A stretch of DNA of 40,696 bases, from NCBI RefSeq assembly GCF_002217925.1, contig NZ_BCMF01000013.1, positions 1 through 40,696 on the forward strand. The letters are read 5' to 3'. The DNA comes from Secundilactobacillus mixtipabuli (GTDB lineage: Bacteria; Bacillota; Bacilli; Lactobacillales; Lactobacillaceae). Position 1 is the first letter of the stretch, and every line of letters begins with the position of its first letter. The notes below the pieces were generated by a model. It was given only the letters and a program-made list of their open reading frames with translations. It ran no database searches and was not told the DNA's origin. Of this stretch, positions 1-6,993 are shown in pieces. The translations under genes and the position numbers were made by a program.

Positions 1-177
1 AAAAAAAAGACAAAGCATTTTAAATTTCATGGCAAAGAATTTTCATGCGGTATGGCTGGTGTGTTAGCTTGTGGTTCCTATTGTGCAGTTTGGGCTGCCG
101 TAAATGGCATCGCAGGTTTAGCTTGCGCTGTCGTGTGTGGCGCTGCATCAGAAGGTGCATGTGCAATGAATCATTAA
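1..177 (+). CDS. C-terminal part of a bacteriocin-like precursor (continues from the far end of the window)
   Basis: Open from base 1 in the frame that enters from 40625 when the ends are joined. It encodes 58 residues ending at the TAA at 175-177. The segment starts lysine-rich (KKKTKHFKF) and then holds a hydrophobic Gly/Ala-rich domain with six cysteines spaced C-x7-C-x3-C-x13-C-x3-C-x7-C. Such compact Cys-rich, hydrophobic tails on a secreted precursor are seen in halocin C8-like, SdpC-like and similar Sec-dependent peptide bacteriocins; assignment to any one of these is uncertain. A 73-codon two-helix gene follows after 15 bases and is the obvious immunity candidate. The upstream half of the gene is at 40048-40625 and is currently out of frame because of a 47-bp duplication. 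Confidence 0.7.
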   Translation, partial: KKKTKHFKFHGKEFSCGMAGVLACGSYCAVWAAVNGIAGLACAVVCGAASEGACAMNH

Positions 178-192
178 TAAGAGGCAATTTTT

Positions 193-414
193 ATGAAAAA
201 ATATGAGAAAAATTTACTCTTTTACACGACTAAAAGTTTACCCATTTCGGGAATAATTGTTTCTGCAGGTGCTCTATTATATTTTGTTATTTATCAAAAT
301 AACTATACATGCGCAGCTGTTTTATATTCATTTATTCCGTTAATTGGCACTGTTCTAATTGCATTACCTTTCTGGATCCTTGTATATCGAATTAAGAAAG
401 GTAATTCTCATTGA
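193..414 (+). CDS. Small two-helix membrane protein, putative bacteriocin immunity protein
   Basis: A 73-residue protein with two hydrophobic spans (about residues 16-35 and 41-66) separated by a short loop, a charged N-terminus (MKKYEKN) and a basic C-terminus (RIKKGNSH). AAGAGG at 179-184 precedes the ATG at 193. It starts 15 bases after the end of the Cys-rich bacteriocin-like gene on the same strand, so the two are probably cotranscribed. Short integral membrane proteins directly downstream of a bacteriocin precursor are usually the producer's self-immunity factor; that role is inferred from position only. I do not recognise a named family. Confidence 0.6.
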   Translation: MKKYEKNLLFYTTKSLPISGIIVSAGALLYFVIYQNNYTCAAVLYSFIPLIGTVLIALPFWILVYRIKKGNSH

Positions 415-489
415 TAAATAAAACCTATCTAAAGATAAATTACAAGTTCTAATGCTACACTTCAAGAAATTAAAGATGATTTATAAAAA

Positions 490-543
490 AGTTCCAATGT
501 AGACTTTTACATTGTCCGCAAGATAAAAGTCTACATTGGAACT
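490..543 (-). terminator. Rho-independent terminator, 20-bp perfect stem
   Basis: Bases 490-509 are the exact reverse complement of 524-543, with a 14-base loop. Read on the minus strand the stem is followed by six T (bases 490-485), which fits an intrinsic terminator for the minus-strand membrane-protein gene at 617-943. On the + strand there is no clean T-run, so it is at best a weak stop for the bacteriocin transcript. Confidence 0.7.
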
Positions 544-616
544 ATGTTAACTTTTAAAGTTTACCTGCGTGCTTTGAAAAAATACCCAATATTTGAATGT
601 CTTGCTATGCGTTTTC

Positions 617-943
617 CTATCTATCCGATTTATCAACAAATTCCATTATTTTAATCGCAATCACGGTTGGCAATCCGATCACTAACAGCTCGATACAAAT
701 CACCAAAAAGCTAGTAAGTATCGCCCCAATACATCTAACGGCGCCCCAACCCGTTAATTCAGGGTGCCAAGTGTCCCAAATCGACTTAAGGCCGGATCCG
801 TGCAGCACCATCGGTACAATAACCCACATTAATAGCCCCAAGGTCGCCAGCAGCGTGATAATCCCCATCACCATAACAATAATGGTAATTGTCCGTTGTA
901 AGGTACTCTTTTCAAGTTGGATGTAAGCTGATTCCTGAGACAA
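617..943 (-). pseudogene. Membrane protein whose 5' end was replaced by an IS3-type element
   Basis: The reading frame codes for 108 residues, with a long hydrophobic span at about residues 19-48 and a second hydrophobic region at about 68-102, consistent with two or three membrane helices and a charged tail (VDKSDR). The first residues (MSQESAYIQ, from a TTG at 943) are encoded by the inverted repeat of the IS3-type element that begins at about 917. The original start has therefore been lost or replaced. It is followed by a strong minus-strand terminator at 490-543, which supports it having been a real minus-strand gene. The long overlapping + strand frame is a shadow. Function unknown; an immunity or transport role beside the bacteriocin locus is only a guess. 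Confidence 0.5.
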
Positions 944-998
944 CTTTTAAGAGAGCGTATAATGAATAAATCGTCTCTCAAAAGGAAGGAATTTTTAC

Positions 999-1250
999 AT
1001 GCCAACTCGTTACGACAAAGAATTCAAACAAAACATCATCAACCTATATAAACAAGGCGAATCAGCCGCCCAACTGGCCAGAGAATATGGCATTGGCTAT
1101 TCAACCGTTCATAAGTGGATCCAGGGCCAAGCCAAAACTCAATCCGGTAAATCGCCAGACGAAATTAAAGCGATGGAAAAGCGGCTGGCTTCCCTGTCTG
1201 AGGAGAACGAAATCCTAAAAAAAGCCCTCGGCTTCCTTGCGCAGAGATAA
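999..1250 (+). CDS. IS3-family transposase OrfA
   Basis: This 83-residue protein has an N-terminal helix-turn-helix of the transposase_8 type (AAQLAREYGIGYSTVHKWI at about residues 23-41) and a C-terminal leucine-zipper-like helix (about 58-80, KRLASLSEENEILKKALGFL). In intact IS3 elements OrfA binds the terminal repeats and is fused to OrfB by -1 frameshifting. Seven A at 1217-1223 are the likely slippery site. RBS AAGGAAGGA lies upstream of the ATG. The protein is complete, but its OrfB partner is truncated, so it is probably non-functional or could act as a regulator of related copies. Confidence 0.8.
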   Translation: MPTRYDKEFKQNIINLYKQGESAAQLAREYGIGYSTVHKWIQGQAKTQSGKSPDEIKAMEKRLASLSEENEILKKALGFLAQR

Positions 1251-1444
1251 CCGATATCTTTGATTATATCCAACAAGAAAGCCAAAATTACCAGGTAACT
1301 AAGATGTGGCGAGTCATCGGGGTTTCAAGAGCGCATTACTATCGCTATAAAGCCCACAGGCCCTCAAAAAGAAGTCTGGAAGACAAAGATCTGAAACAGC
1401 TTTTAGAAAAGGCCATTAGGGTATACTCTAGTGGCCGTTTTTAA
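1247..1444 (+). pseudogene. IS3-family transposase OrfB, N-terminal fragment
   Basis: In the -1 frame relative to orfA, about 60 codons match the N-terminal region of IS3/IS150-type OrfB (YQVTKMWRVIGVSRAHYYRYK, then a basic linker). It ends at a TAA at 1442-1444 shortly after the homology stops near 1437. The whole rve/DDE catalytic core is absent. Confidence 0.7.
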
Positions 1445-1522
1445 TTTCGTGATGTAACTAGATTTATAGATGTTCATTAGGAGTTTCCAAATTAGACCCT
1501 GTAACAGGAATAATAGAGAATG

Positions 1523-1561
1523 GCAGCGACACAACTTAATAATTGTGGCCTGCTTTTTTTT
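1523..1561 (+). terminator. Probable rho-independent terminator
   Basis: GCAG...CACAA pairs with TTGTG..CTGC around a short AT-rich loop and is followed by eight T (1554-1561). The gene it once served is not evident; it may be left over from sequence deleted with the right half of the IS3 element. Confidence 0.6.
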
Positions 1562-1649
1562 AATCTATAGCTGAAAGTGGCAAAACATCATAATGTATGC
1601 TTATAAGCCATTTATTAATGTGAGTAACGAAATTAGTAGCCGTAAGCTA

Positions 1650-1679
1650 TTAACGAAAAGCTTCGTTAACTCATTTTTT
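1650..1679 (+). terminator. Possible terminator hairpin
   Basis: TTAACGAA (1650-1657) pairs with TTCGTTAA (1662-1669) around a four-base loop, and a run of T follows at 1673-1679. The stem is AT-rich, so strength is doubtful. Confidence 0.35.
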
Positions 1680-1854
1680 AGGCTAATTGAACGCAAAATA
1701 AGTAACCTAAATATTAATCGCATTAGTATCTCTAAACTGAAGTCCTACTCGTGATATGAAAATCCTACGTAGATCAAACAATCCCTCAGACCTCACTCAA
1801 ATAATCGTCCGTTAAAAATAACGAACGTGTGCTCAGATGACGCTTATTTAACAG

Positions 1855-2472
1855 CTATACCAACCGATTTTTAATATTAATTACTGTCTGCACCGATACA
1901 CCGGTTTCAGCTGCAATTGCACGATAGCTAATTGGGGCACCGGTTGCTTTGTTTCTTAATTGATCGACGATACGGCGGTAGATAAACCGTTTTTGTGGGT
2001 TAGGTGCGTCTGCGGCGTAAGCGGGCCGCGTCCCTCGATATTTCCCATTAGCTTTGGCGATTTCAATTCCTTGACGCTGGCGCTCACGAATTTTCTTCCG
2101 TTCCGTTTGGGCCATATAAGCTAGCAGTTCGGTTAACAGGTCAAACATAAATTTATCCATATCTGAATCGCCAGTGCGCATAGAAAGAAATGGCGCATCT
2201 AAGACTTCCATCTTAACTTGTTTGTCCCTGATCTGCTTGATGATATCACTGGCATCATCATAGTTACGACTCAAACGATCCAAGGACGCAATGACCAGCG
2301 TATCGCCCTGTCGAACATACGCAATGGCCGCCTGCAATTCTGGTCGATTCTCAGTTGATTTTCCCGATTGCTTTTCTTCGAATATTTTTTCACACTCAGC
2401 TTTTTTAAGTGCTTTGATTTGACGTGCTAAATTCTGATCAGTTGAACTAACTCGGGCATACCCAATTTTCAT
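1855..2472 (-). CDS. Serine recombinase (resolvase/invertase family)
   Basis: The 205-residue protein has the length and layout of small serine recombinases. Its N-terminal catalytic domain has the Y-A-R-V-S motif, with Ser9 as the expected nucleophile, and SLDRLSRN at about residues 64-71. A long E helix is followed by a C-terminal helix-turn-helix (about 165-200, ISYRAIAAETGVSVQTVINI). Enzymes of this kind resolve plasmid multimers or transposon cointegrates. I chose the ATG at 2472 because GAGGAG lies eight bases upstream; an in-frame GTG sits one codon earlier. The repeats upstream (2500-2560) could be its recombination site. Resolvases like this are frequent plasmid accessories and may act independently of the surrounding IS elements. 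Confidence 0.9.
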   Translation of the reverse strand: MKIGYARVSSTDQNLARQIKALKKAECEKIFEEKQSGKSTENRPELQAAIAYVRQGDTLVIASLDRLSRNYDDASDIIKQIRDKQVKMEVLDAPFLSMRTGDSDMDKFMFDLLTELLAYMAQTERKKIRERQRQGIEIAKANGKYRGTRPAYAADAPNPQKRFIYRRIVDQLRNKATGAPISYRAIAAETGVSVQTVINIKNRLV

Positions 2473-2489
2473 CACGACTTCTCCTCTCG

Positions 2490-2560
2490 GAATTTGACCC
2501 TACATTATCGGTAACAGATTAGACACTCAAATTAGACATTTTTAACAGATTCAAGAATCG
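2490..2560. other. Possible resolvase recombination site (res)
   Basis: Upstream of the resolvase start, ATTAGACA-type and TAACAGATT-type words recur (GGTAACAGATTAGACAC, then AAATTAGACATTTTTAACAGATT split over 2530-2552). A related word occurs on the other side of the gene at 1488-1513. Resolvases usually act on clustered imperfect repeats next to their own gene. This is pattern recognition only; subsite boundaries cannot be fixed by eye. Confidence 0.25.
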
Positions 2561-2739
2561 CTTACCGTGCCCGATAGAATCTCAGTTTTTTCCTATATTC
2601 TTAGTATAACGTTTATTGTCCATTTAGGGTACACTCTGAATTTACAACTTTATCCGGATTAACTTGTAATTTGCCATTAGGTGTATTATTATGAATAACG
2701 AATAGTGACTGATTTAATTATAATTAAGGAGATAGTCAA

Positions 2740-3318
2740 ATGAAAAACAACAAAAAAATCCTTTCTGCATTAATTGCGGTTACGTTTTTAGGGATGTCGT
2801 CTATTTCAGCTTATGCGGATAGTAATACAACGACAGGAACGGATAAAACTAGCACAGGTGTAGCTGTGAAAGACGGGACGCTATCGATTGATTCTGTGCC
2901 TTCTAGTTTGGCTTTTTCTAGTACAGTAGATGATATCGCTAATAATACGTCAACGAGTGCCAATACGACAACCTCTGATGAGTTAAAAACTACTGATGAT
3001 CTAGGCAATGGAACAGACACTCATTGGACTTTGACTGCTACTCCATCCAAACTTTCTTATACTGATAGTAGTAGTAAGTCTCATGATTTGTCTGTTGCCT
3101 CACTAACCCTTGGTGGAAAAACAATCACTACCTTAGATGGAACAACTGCAACTACTGTGGCCACAGGGACTGACGAGGGAACTACCTCAACACCGATTTC
3201 CTCTTCAAATACATCAATTGATTTAAACCAAGATAAACAAGTTTATGGGCAAAGCTATACAGGAACAATTACTTGGACGTTGACTGAAAATGCAGGTACC
3301 ACAAGTGCAGCATCTTAA
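2740..3318 (+). CDS. WxL-domain surface protein
   Basis: A 192-residue exported protein: MKNNKK, a hydrophobic core and a cleavage site near AYA-DS (about residue 26). The body is rich in Thr/Ser/Asp and contains two W-x-L motifs, WTLTATPS at about residue 97 and WTLTEN near the C-terminus. This spacing is the hallmark of the WxL domain, which binds peptidoglycan non-covalently and coats the cell surface in lactobacilli and enterococci. RBS AAGGAG at 2726-2731. The next gene is the typical partner with DUF916/DUF3324 domains. Compared with full csc clusters this is a minimal pair without further WxL or LPxTG members. Confidence 0.85.
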   Translation: MKNNKKILSALIAVTFLGMSSISAYADSNTTTGTDKTSTGVAVKDGTLSIDSVPSSLAFSSTVDDIANNTSTSANTTTSDELKTTDDLGNGTDTHWTLTATPSKLSYTDSSSKSHDLSVASLTLGGKTITTLDGTTATTVATGTDEGTTSTPISSSNTSIDLNQDKQVYGQSYTGTITWTLTENAGTTSAAS

Positions 3319-3331
3319 TAAATGGACTAAA

Positions 3332-4372
3332 ATGATATTAAATACTTCAAAATATAAGTTGCTGGTTAGAATAGGGGCCTTATTAATTGTTTTGATAGGG
3401 TTCCTATTTTTTGATAACAAGGTTGCCTTTGCTATAACTAACTCTAGTTATAGTTATTCAGTTAAGGTGAAAGGGCAAAACGGTAGCTCCTCCATCGAAA
3501 AAACAGTATCGCCTAAACAACGTCTTCACGTAAAGCTTTTGTTTACTAACAGAAGTAGTACTAGACAAATAGTTAATGTTGAATGTAATACAGCATTTAC
3601 GGGTGATACTGGTAATATTCAGTATAACCATACGAACGTAAAATCTAAGTTCTTGAGTAATACTCGGTTTAATAAGTTAGTGACAGGTCTTGGAACGGTT
3701 ACGTTACCTGCTAATAGTACAATCGAAAAAAGCTATACAATCAAAATACCTAATCAGAAGTTTAAGGGTGTTATTGTTGGTGGATTTTATGTTAAGCAGA
3801 TTTTAAATAATAATACTACTACCAAAACATCTAAAAAAAGGGCCGTTATGGGATACAAGAATGAAATTGCATATGCTATCCCTATTGTCTTAAATGAAAG
3901 CAATAAAATTATTCATACAAAATTGGTTTTAAAAAAAATTAGCTCTAGTGTTATCAATGGTAATGCGCTTGTATTGGCTAAAATAGCAAATGTTACTCCA
4001 ACAGTATTTGGCCAATTATCAGTACATACCCAAATCATTAATCTAAAAAGTAAGAATGTAGTTCTTACATCCAATCAAAGCAACATGTCAATGGCTCCGC
4101 TTAGCCAATTTAATTATCATATACTATTAAATAAAAATCTTAAGTATGGAAATTACATTTTGCAAATGTCTATGCACTCTGGAAAGCGCCATTGGAAATT
4201 TAGCAAAGTATTTAGTGTTAGTAGGCAAGTTGCCAACGCTACAAATACCCATAGTCATCATAAAAATAGTAACTCTTGGTGGGTGCTAATTATAGCAGGA
4301 GTAATAGTTGTCATCCTACTTGTAATCGGTGCTTATTACTTGGGTAAAAGAAACCCTAGTAGGGGAGGATAA
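3332..4372 (+). CDS. WxL-interacting cell-surface protein (DUF916 + DUF3324)
   Basis: It has an N-terminal signal or anchor (about residues 8-33, ending VAFA), then two beta-rich regions with the family pattern (N-terminal SYSVKVKG and RQIVNVECNTAFTGDTGNIQY; centrally IVGGFYVKQIL and EIAYAIPIVL), and a C-terminal membrane helix (WWVLIIAGVIVVILLVIGAYYLG) with a short basic tail. Such proteins bind WxL proteins and peptidoglycan at the membrane-wall interface. I chose the ATG at 3332. An upstream in-frame ATG at 3290 would overlap the WxL gene by 29 bases, and neither has a good ribosome binding site, so translational coupling is likely. Function in adhesion or surface display is known of the family, not shown here. 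Confidence 0.85.
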   Translation: MILNTSKYKLLVRIGALLIVLIGFLFFDNKVAFAITNSSYSYSVKVKGQNGSSSIEKTVSPKQRLHVKLLFTNRSSTRQIVNVECNTAFTGDTGNIQYNHTNVKSKFLSNTRFNKLVTGLGTVTLPANSTIEKSYTIKIPNQKFKGVIVGGFYVKQILNNNTTTKTSKKRAVMGYKNEIAYAIPIVLNESNKIIHTKLVLKKISSSVINGNALVLAKIANVTPTVFGQLSVHTQIINLKSKNVVLTSNQSNMSMAPLSQFNYHILLNKNLKYGNYILQMSMHSGKRHWKFSKVFSVSRQVANATNTHSHHKNSNSWWVLIIAGVIVVILLVIGAYYLGKRNPSRGG

Positions 4373-4408
4373 ATCGTTAGGGTGTTTGCGGAAATGATTT
4401 TACCAAAA

Positions 4409-4541
4409 TTGGATGTAAGCTGATTCCTGAGACAACTTTTAATAGAGCGTATAATGAATAAATCGTCTCTCAAAAGGAAAGAATTTTTACATGCCAACTC
4501 GTTACGACAAAGAATTCAAACAAAACATCATCAACCTATAT
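4409..4541 (+). mobile_element. IS3-family remnant (copy B), interrupted by an IS30-type element
   Basis: Bases 4409-4541 repeat the first 133 bases of copy A (917 onward) with a few substitutions, including the start of orfA at 4491. The match ends exactly where the IS30-type inverted repeat GGTAGATTGTAAAATTAATC begins at 4542. The IS30 element therefore inserted into, or recombined with, this IS3 copy. Confidence 0.8.
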
Positions 4542-4874
4542 GGTAGATTGTAAAATTAATCCGAACACTGTTCGGACAAAAAAGATCAGCTTCCTTTAAA
4601 ATGGTGTTTACCACAAACCCATTTTTTAGGAGCTGATCTTTTGTCTAGTATAACCTATTCTGAACGAATTAAAATTGAAACCTTTTGTGAGCTAGGACTG
4701 ACCAATATCCAAATGGCTGAGCGGTTAAAACGATCGCCGTCTACGATTTCTTATGAATTATCTCGTTGTCAACCTTATCAAGCTGAATTAGCACAGGCCA
4801 ACGCTGAATATAAACGGGCGCATTGTGGCCGAAAAACTAAACTGAATGCCAAATTAAAGCAAACCATTCTAAAC
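4542..4874 (+). mobile_element. IS30-family element, 5' part only (copy 1)
   Basis: The left inverted repeat GGTAGATTGTAAAATTAATC starts at 4542 and matches, in reverse, the end of copy 2 at 7794. The element runs into the transposase gene (TTG start at 4641, RBS AGGAG) and stops at 4874, where the IS256-type terminal repeat begins. Confidence 0.8.
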
Positions 4875-4898
4875 GGTAGCGTCAAGAATCTTGTGTAA
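4641..4898 (+). pseudogene. IS30-family transposase, N-terminal fragment
   Basis: Only the N-terminal DNA-binding part remains: about 78 IS30 residues (SERIKIETFCELGL, SPSTISYELSR, a winged helix-turn-helix recognising the ends) followed by a few codons read from the IS256-type inverted repeat. It starts at TTG, as copy 2 does. The DDE catalytic region is missing. A truncated DNA-binding domain could still occupy IS30 ends, but that is speculation. Confidence 0.75.
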
Positions 4899-6226
4899 AT
4901 GAAATGCCTTCGTACATATAATATGTATCTAACTCAAATAAATGATGCTTCCAAGGTGTCCTGGAGTCCTTTAAAGCCTCGGTGGATCCGCTTCAGAGAC
5001 TTCTCGTTATAAGCATTAAACTGAGAAACCAGGAATCGATCCAGTGAATCTTCCGTTGGAAATTGTTCTTTGCGGTGGGTGGTGCGCTTGAGATGCTTGT
5101 TAAAGTTCTCAATCAAGTTAGTGGAGTAGAGTGATTGCCGAATGGCTGGTGGAAAGTCCATGAAAGTGAGCAGATTCGGCATTTTAAGCAGATCTTTGAT
5201 TAACTTGGGATAGGTACGATGCCAGTTGTTGGCGAACTCATTCAGTTTCAGTTCGGCTGCTTCACGATTGGCAGCCCAATGAACTTGTTTAAAGTCATTG
5301 ATCACGGCCTTACGGTCTTTCACCCGAACTTTGTTTATCAAATTACGCCCAACATGAACCAGGCAACGTTGTCGTTTAGCTTTGGGAAAATGCCGATTTA
5401 AGCCTTCATCCAAACCAACTAACCTATCGGCCACAAACAACAGCACATCTTTGACCCCTTGCTTAATCAGGGTTCCCAGTAATTCAGTCCAGATCCCAGT
5501 TGATTCCGTCGGCGCCACTTGGTAGTTCAGCACTTCTTTCGTACCATCTGGACGAATGCCAATCGCAATATGAACCGCTTCTTTTTGAACGGTATCCCGC
5601 TTTAACGGCAAGTAAGTGGCATCTAAGAAGATAGCCGCATATTGTGAAGCCAGTCGACGTTGCTGGAAAGCTTGAACCTGTTCATTGACGGCTTTAGTCA
5701 TGTTGGAAACCGTGGCTTTGGAGTAGTGAGCACCGTACATTTTCTCAATGAGTTCGGCAATTTCAGCAGTGGTAATTCCCTTGGTATACAACTGAATAAC
5801 CGTTGTTTCTAAATTATCACTGTGCCGACCGTAGGCTGGCAAGGTATGATTTTCAAACCGGCCATTGCGATCTCGAGGAATGGTTAAGTTAAGTTGGCCG
5901 TACTTCGTATTAAACGAGCGCTCATAACTGCCGTTGCGGTTATTACCAGTGTTAATCCCAGCGTATGAGTAGCGTTCGTAACCCAAAAACTCTGCCAATT
6001 CAGTTTGAAGCAGCTGGTTGATGGCGATTTCAAGGTGGTGACGAAAAACTTCGTCCAAATCTTGTTTTTGGGCTAGTGCAGCGATAATTTCTGTGGTAAG
6101 TTCATTCATGGGGAATGCCTCCTGTGATGTTTTCTGTGGTTACTAAATATCATAAGGGAAGGCATTCCCTATTTCTATACAATTTAGAAATCTTTTATGC
6201 GTTTACACAAGATATTTTACGCTCTC
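4875..6226 (-). mobile_element. IS256-family insertion sequence, complete
   Basis: The ends are imperfect inverted repeats of about 25 bp (19 matches), with the conserved inner part TCTTGTGTAAA at 4890 and TTTACACAAGA at 6202-6212. They surround one transposase gene on the minus strand. The left end sits inside IS30 copy 1. Flanking bases do not form a target duplication (TTCTAAAC on the left, GATATGAA on the right), so the right flank was lost or rearranged after insertion. Confidence 0.8.
4934..6109 (-). CDS. IS256-family transposase (MULE/DDE)
   Basis: The 391-residue protein is full length for the family. The DDE triad is visible: IFLDATYLPL at about residue 163, LFVADRLVGL at about 230, and STNLIENFNKHLKR at about 333. 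The N-terminal region carries LAEFLGYERYSY and NRNGSYERSF, typical of this family. RBS GGAGG lies seven bases before the ATG. The usual second-Asp context S-D-G is A-D-R here, but the Asp is kept. It is the only apparently intact transposase in the window. Confidence 0.92.
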   Translation of the reverse strand: MNELTTEIIAALAQKQDLDEVFRHHLEIAINQLLQTELAEFLGYERYSYAGINTGNNRNGSYERSFNTKYGQLNLTIPRDRNGRFENHTLPAYGRHSDNLETTVIQLYTKGITTAEIAELIEKMYGAHYSKATVSNMTKAVNEQVQAFQQRRLASQYAAIFLDATYLPLKRDTVQKEAVHIAIGIRPDGTKEVLNYQVAPTESTGIWTELLGTLIKQGVKDVLLFVADRLVGLDEGLNRHFPKAKRQRCLVHVGRNLINKVRVKDRKAVINDFKQVHWAANREAAELKLNEFANNWHRTYPKLIKDLLKMPNLLTFMDFPPAIRQSLYSTNLIENFNKHLKRTTHRKEQFPTEDSLDRFLVSQFNAYNEKSLKRIHRGFKGLQDTLEASFI

Positions 6227-6311
6227 GATATGAATGATGTTGACAGAAAAACTAGCATTAGAGACCTCCTTATTATATATAGTAAAGGATACTAAACGAA
6301 ATAGATTAAGG

Positions 6312-6436
6312 TAGATTACAAATTTAATCCGAATTATTTGCAATTTAAAACGTAGTCTCCAATATTGTATTTAGTATGCCTCATAGGAATGCACTCTGAT
6401 TTATGTGGCCCCCTTCAAATTGGAATTTGTAATCTA
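6312..6436. repeat. MITE-like element with IS30-type ends
   Basis: A 125-bp segment bounded by a perfect 13-bp inverted repeat, TAGATTACAAATT (6312-6324) and AATTTGTAATCTA (6424-6436). The left end continues TAATCCGAA, very close to the IS30 ends at 4542, 7794 and 38469. It has no coding capacity. It is probably a non-autonomous derivative mobilised by an IS30 transposase; no clear target duplication was seen. Confidence 0.5.
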
Positions 6437-6450
6437 ACATAAACGGCTTA

Positions 6451-6627
6451 TTAATCACGCCTAACCGGCTCTTCAGGTTGTTTTTCAGGGTATATTTTTT
6501 CTGGATTTATTTGGGGAGTTTCAGGTGGAGTCTTTACTGGAAATCTTTGTGGTAATTGCTTTTTAGGCTTTTCTATTGGTATATGAGGAGTAATTTTGTT
6601 TGGGTGTTTTTCCAAAAGTGATATCAT
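6451..6627 (-). CDS. Small proline-rich protein of unknown function
   Basis: A 58-residue protein that is basic and proline-rich (PHIPIEKPKK, FPVKTPPETP, EKIYPEKQPEEP) with no signal peptide or membrane span. It has a strong RBS, AGGAGG, seven bases before the ATG. The ATG overlaps the stop of the preceding gene by one base (TAATG), so the two are translationally coupled. Proline-rich sequences like this are often flexible tails. I do not recognise the family. Confidence 0.6.
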   Translation of the reverse strand: MISLLEKHPNKITPHIPIEKPKKQLPQRFPVKTPPETPQINPEKIYPEKQPEEPVRRD

Positions 6628-6845
6628 TAGCTATGCCTCCTTAAATTCTTCTTGAATGGAGTGTCGTCTTTTAAATCAGAGCGATGTTGATACCATTTTT
6701 CCGCTTGTTCCGTAGCAATTGAAATGGCCCGCTTATCGTCATAATTTTTTTCTTTAAGCGCATTTGCGATCTCAATAGCTTTTTTTCGAACCACTTTTTT
6801 CAAATTTTTCATTGATGGTGGGTAATTTTGTTCATTCCAAGGCAT
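6627..6845 (-). CDS. Small protein of the MPW...YPxSMKNL type (YdaT-like N-terminal domain)
   Basis: A 72-residue soluble, lysine-rich protein. The pattern MPWNEQNYPPSMKNL, followed by KKAIEIANAL and AISIATEQAEKWY, is that of short cytosolic proteins found in Bacillus and lactobacilli, often annotated YdaT/DUF2188-like or hypothetical. I chose the ATG at 6845 because GGAGG is eight bases upstream; the ATG five codons earlier has no ribosome binding site. It is coupled to the next small gene by a one-base overlap. The role is unknown; related proteins have been linked to stress conditions, but I am not sure of that here. Confidence 0.65.
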   Translation of the reverse strand: MPWNEQNYPPSMKNLKKVVRKKAIEIANALKEKNYDDKRAISIATEQAEKWYQHRSDLKDDTPFKKNLRRHS

Positions 6846-6993
6846 TTCAATAACCTCCATTCATATGATTTTAGATATGGAAAAGAGTATATAGATTATT
6901 TGTTATATATTAAATAAGATTACAGCATGTTGGTAAGCGTTGTCAAAAAAGTTGCTTTAGTTTCAACCGATAGTCACTAGACTCATATTTTAA

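Larger units (their letters stand above)
917..1444 (+). mobile_element. IS3-family element, left part only (copy A)
   Basis: The left end TTGGATGTAAGCTGATTCC at 917 recurs almost exactly at 4409, defining the element boundary. The first part of an IS3 element follows: a short leader, orfA (999-1250), and the first about 60 codons of orfB. Sequence beyond about 1437 no longer looks like transposase, so the right end, with the DDE catalytic domain, is missing. The element cannot move on its own. Confidence 0.75.
1445..1854. other. Intergenic stretch with two hairpins and no recognisable gene
   Basis: About 410 AT-rich bases between the truncated IS3 element and the resolvase. I see two hairpins (1523-1561 and 1650-1679) and a short inverted repeat near 1809-1830 just downstream of the resolvase stop. 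The segment at 1488-1513 (AAATTAGACCCTGTAACAGG) resembles repeats upstream of the resolvase gene. No open frame with a plausible start and ribosome binding site was found. Confidence 0.5.

Noticed and set aside
597-926. + strand frame of 109 codons
   Set aside because: It is the antisense of the hydrophobic minus-strand gene, starts without a ribosome binding site and has no protein-like pattern.
2811-3020. Minus-strand frame inside the WxL gene
   Set aside because: Shadow of a Thr/Ser-rich coding region; no start signal.
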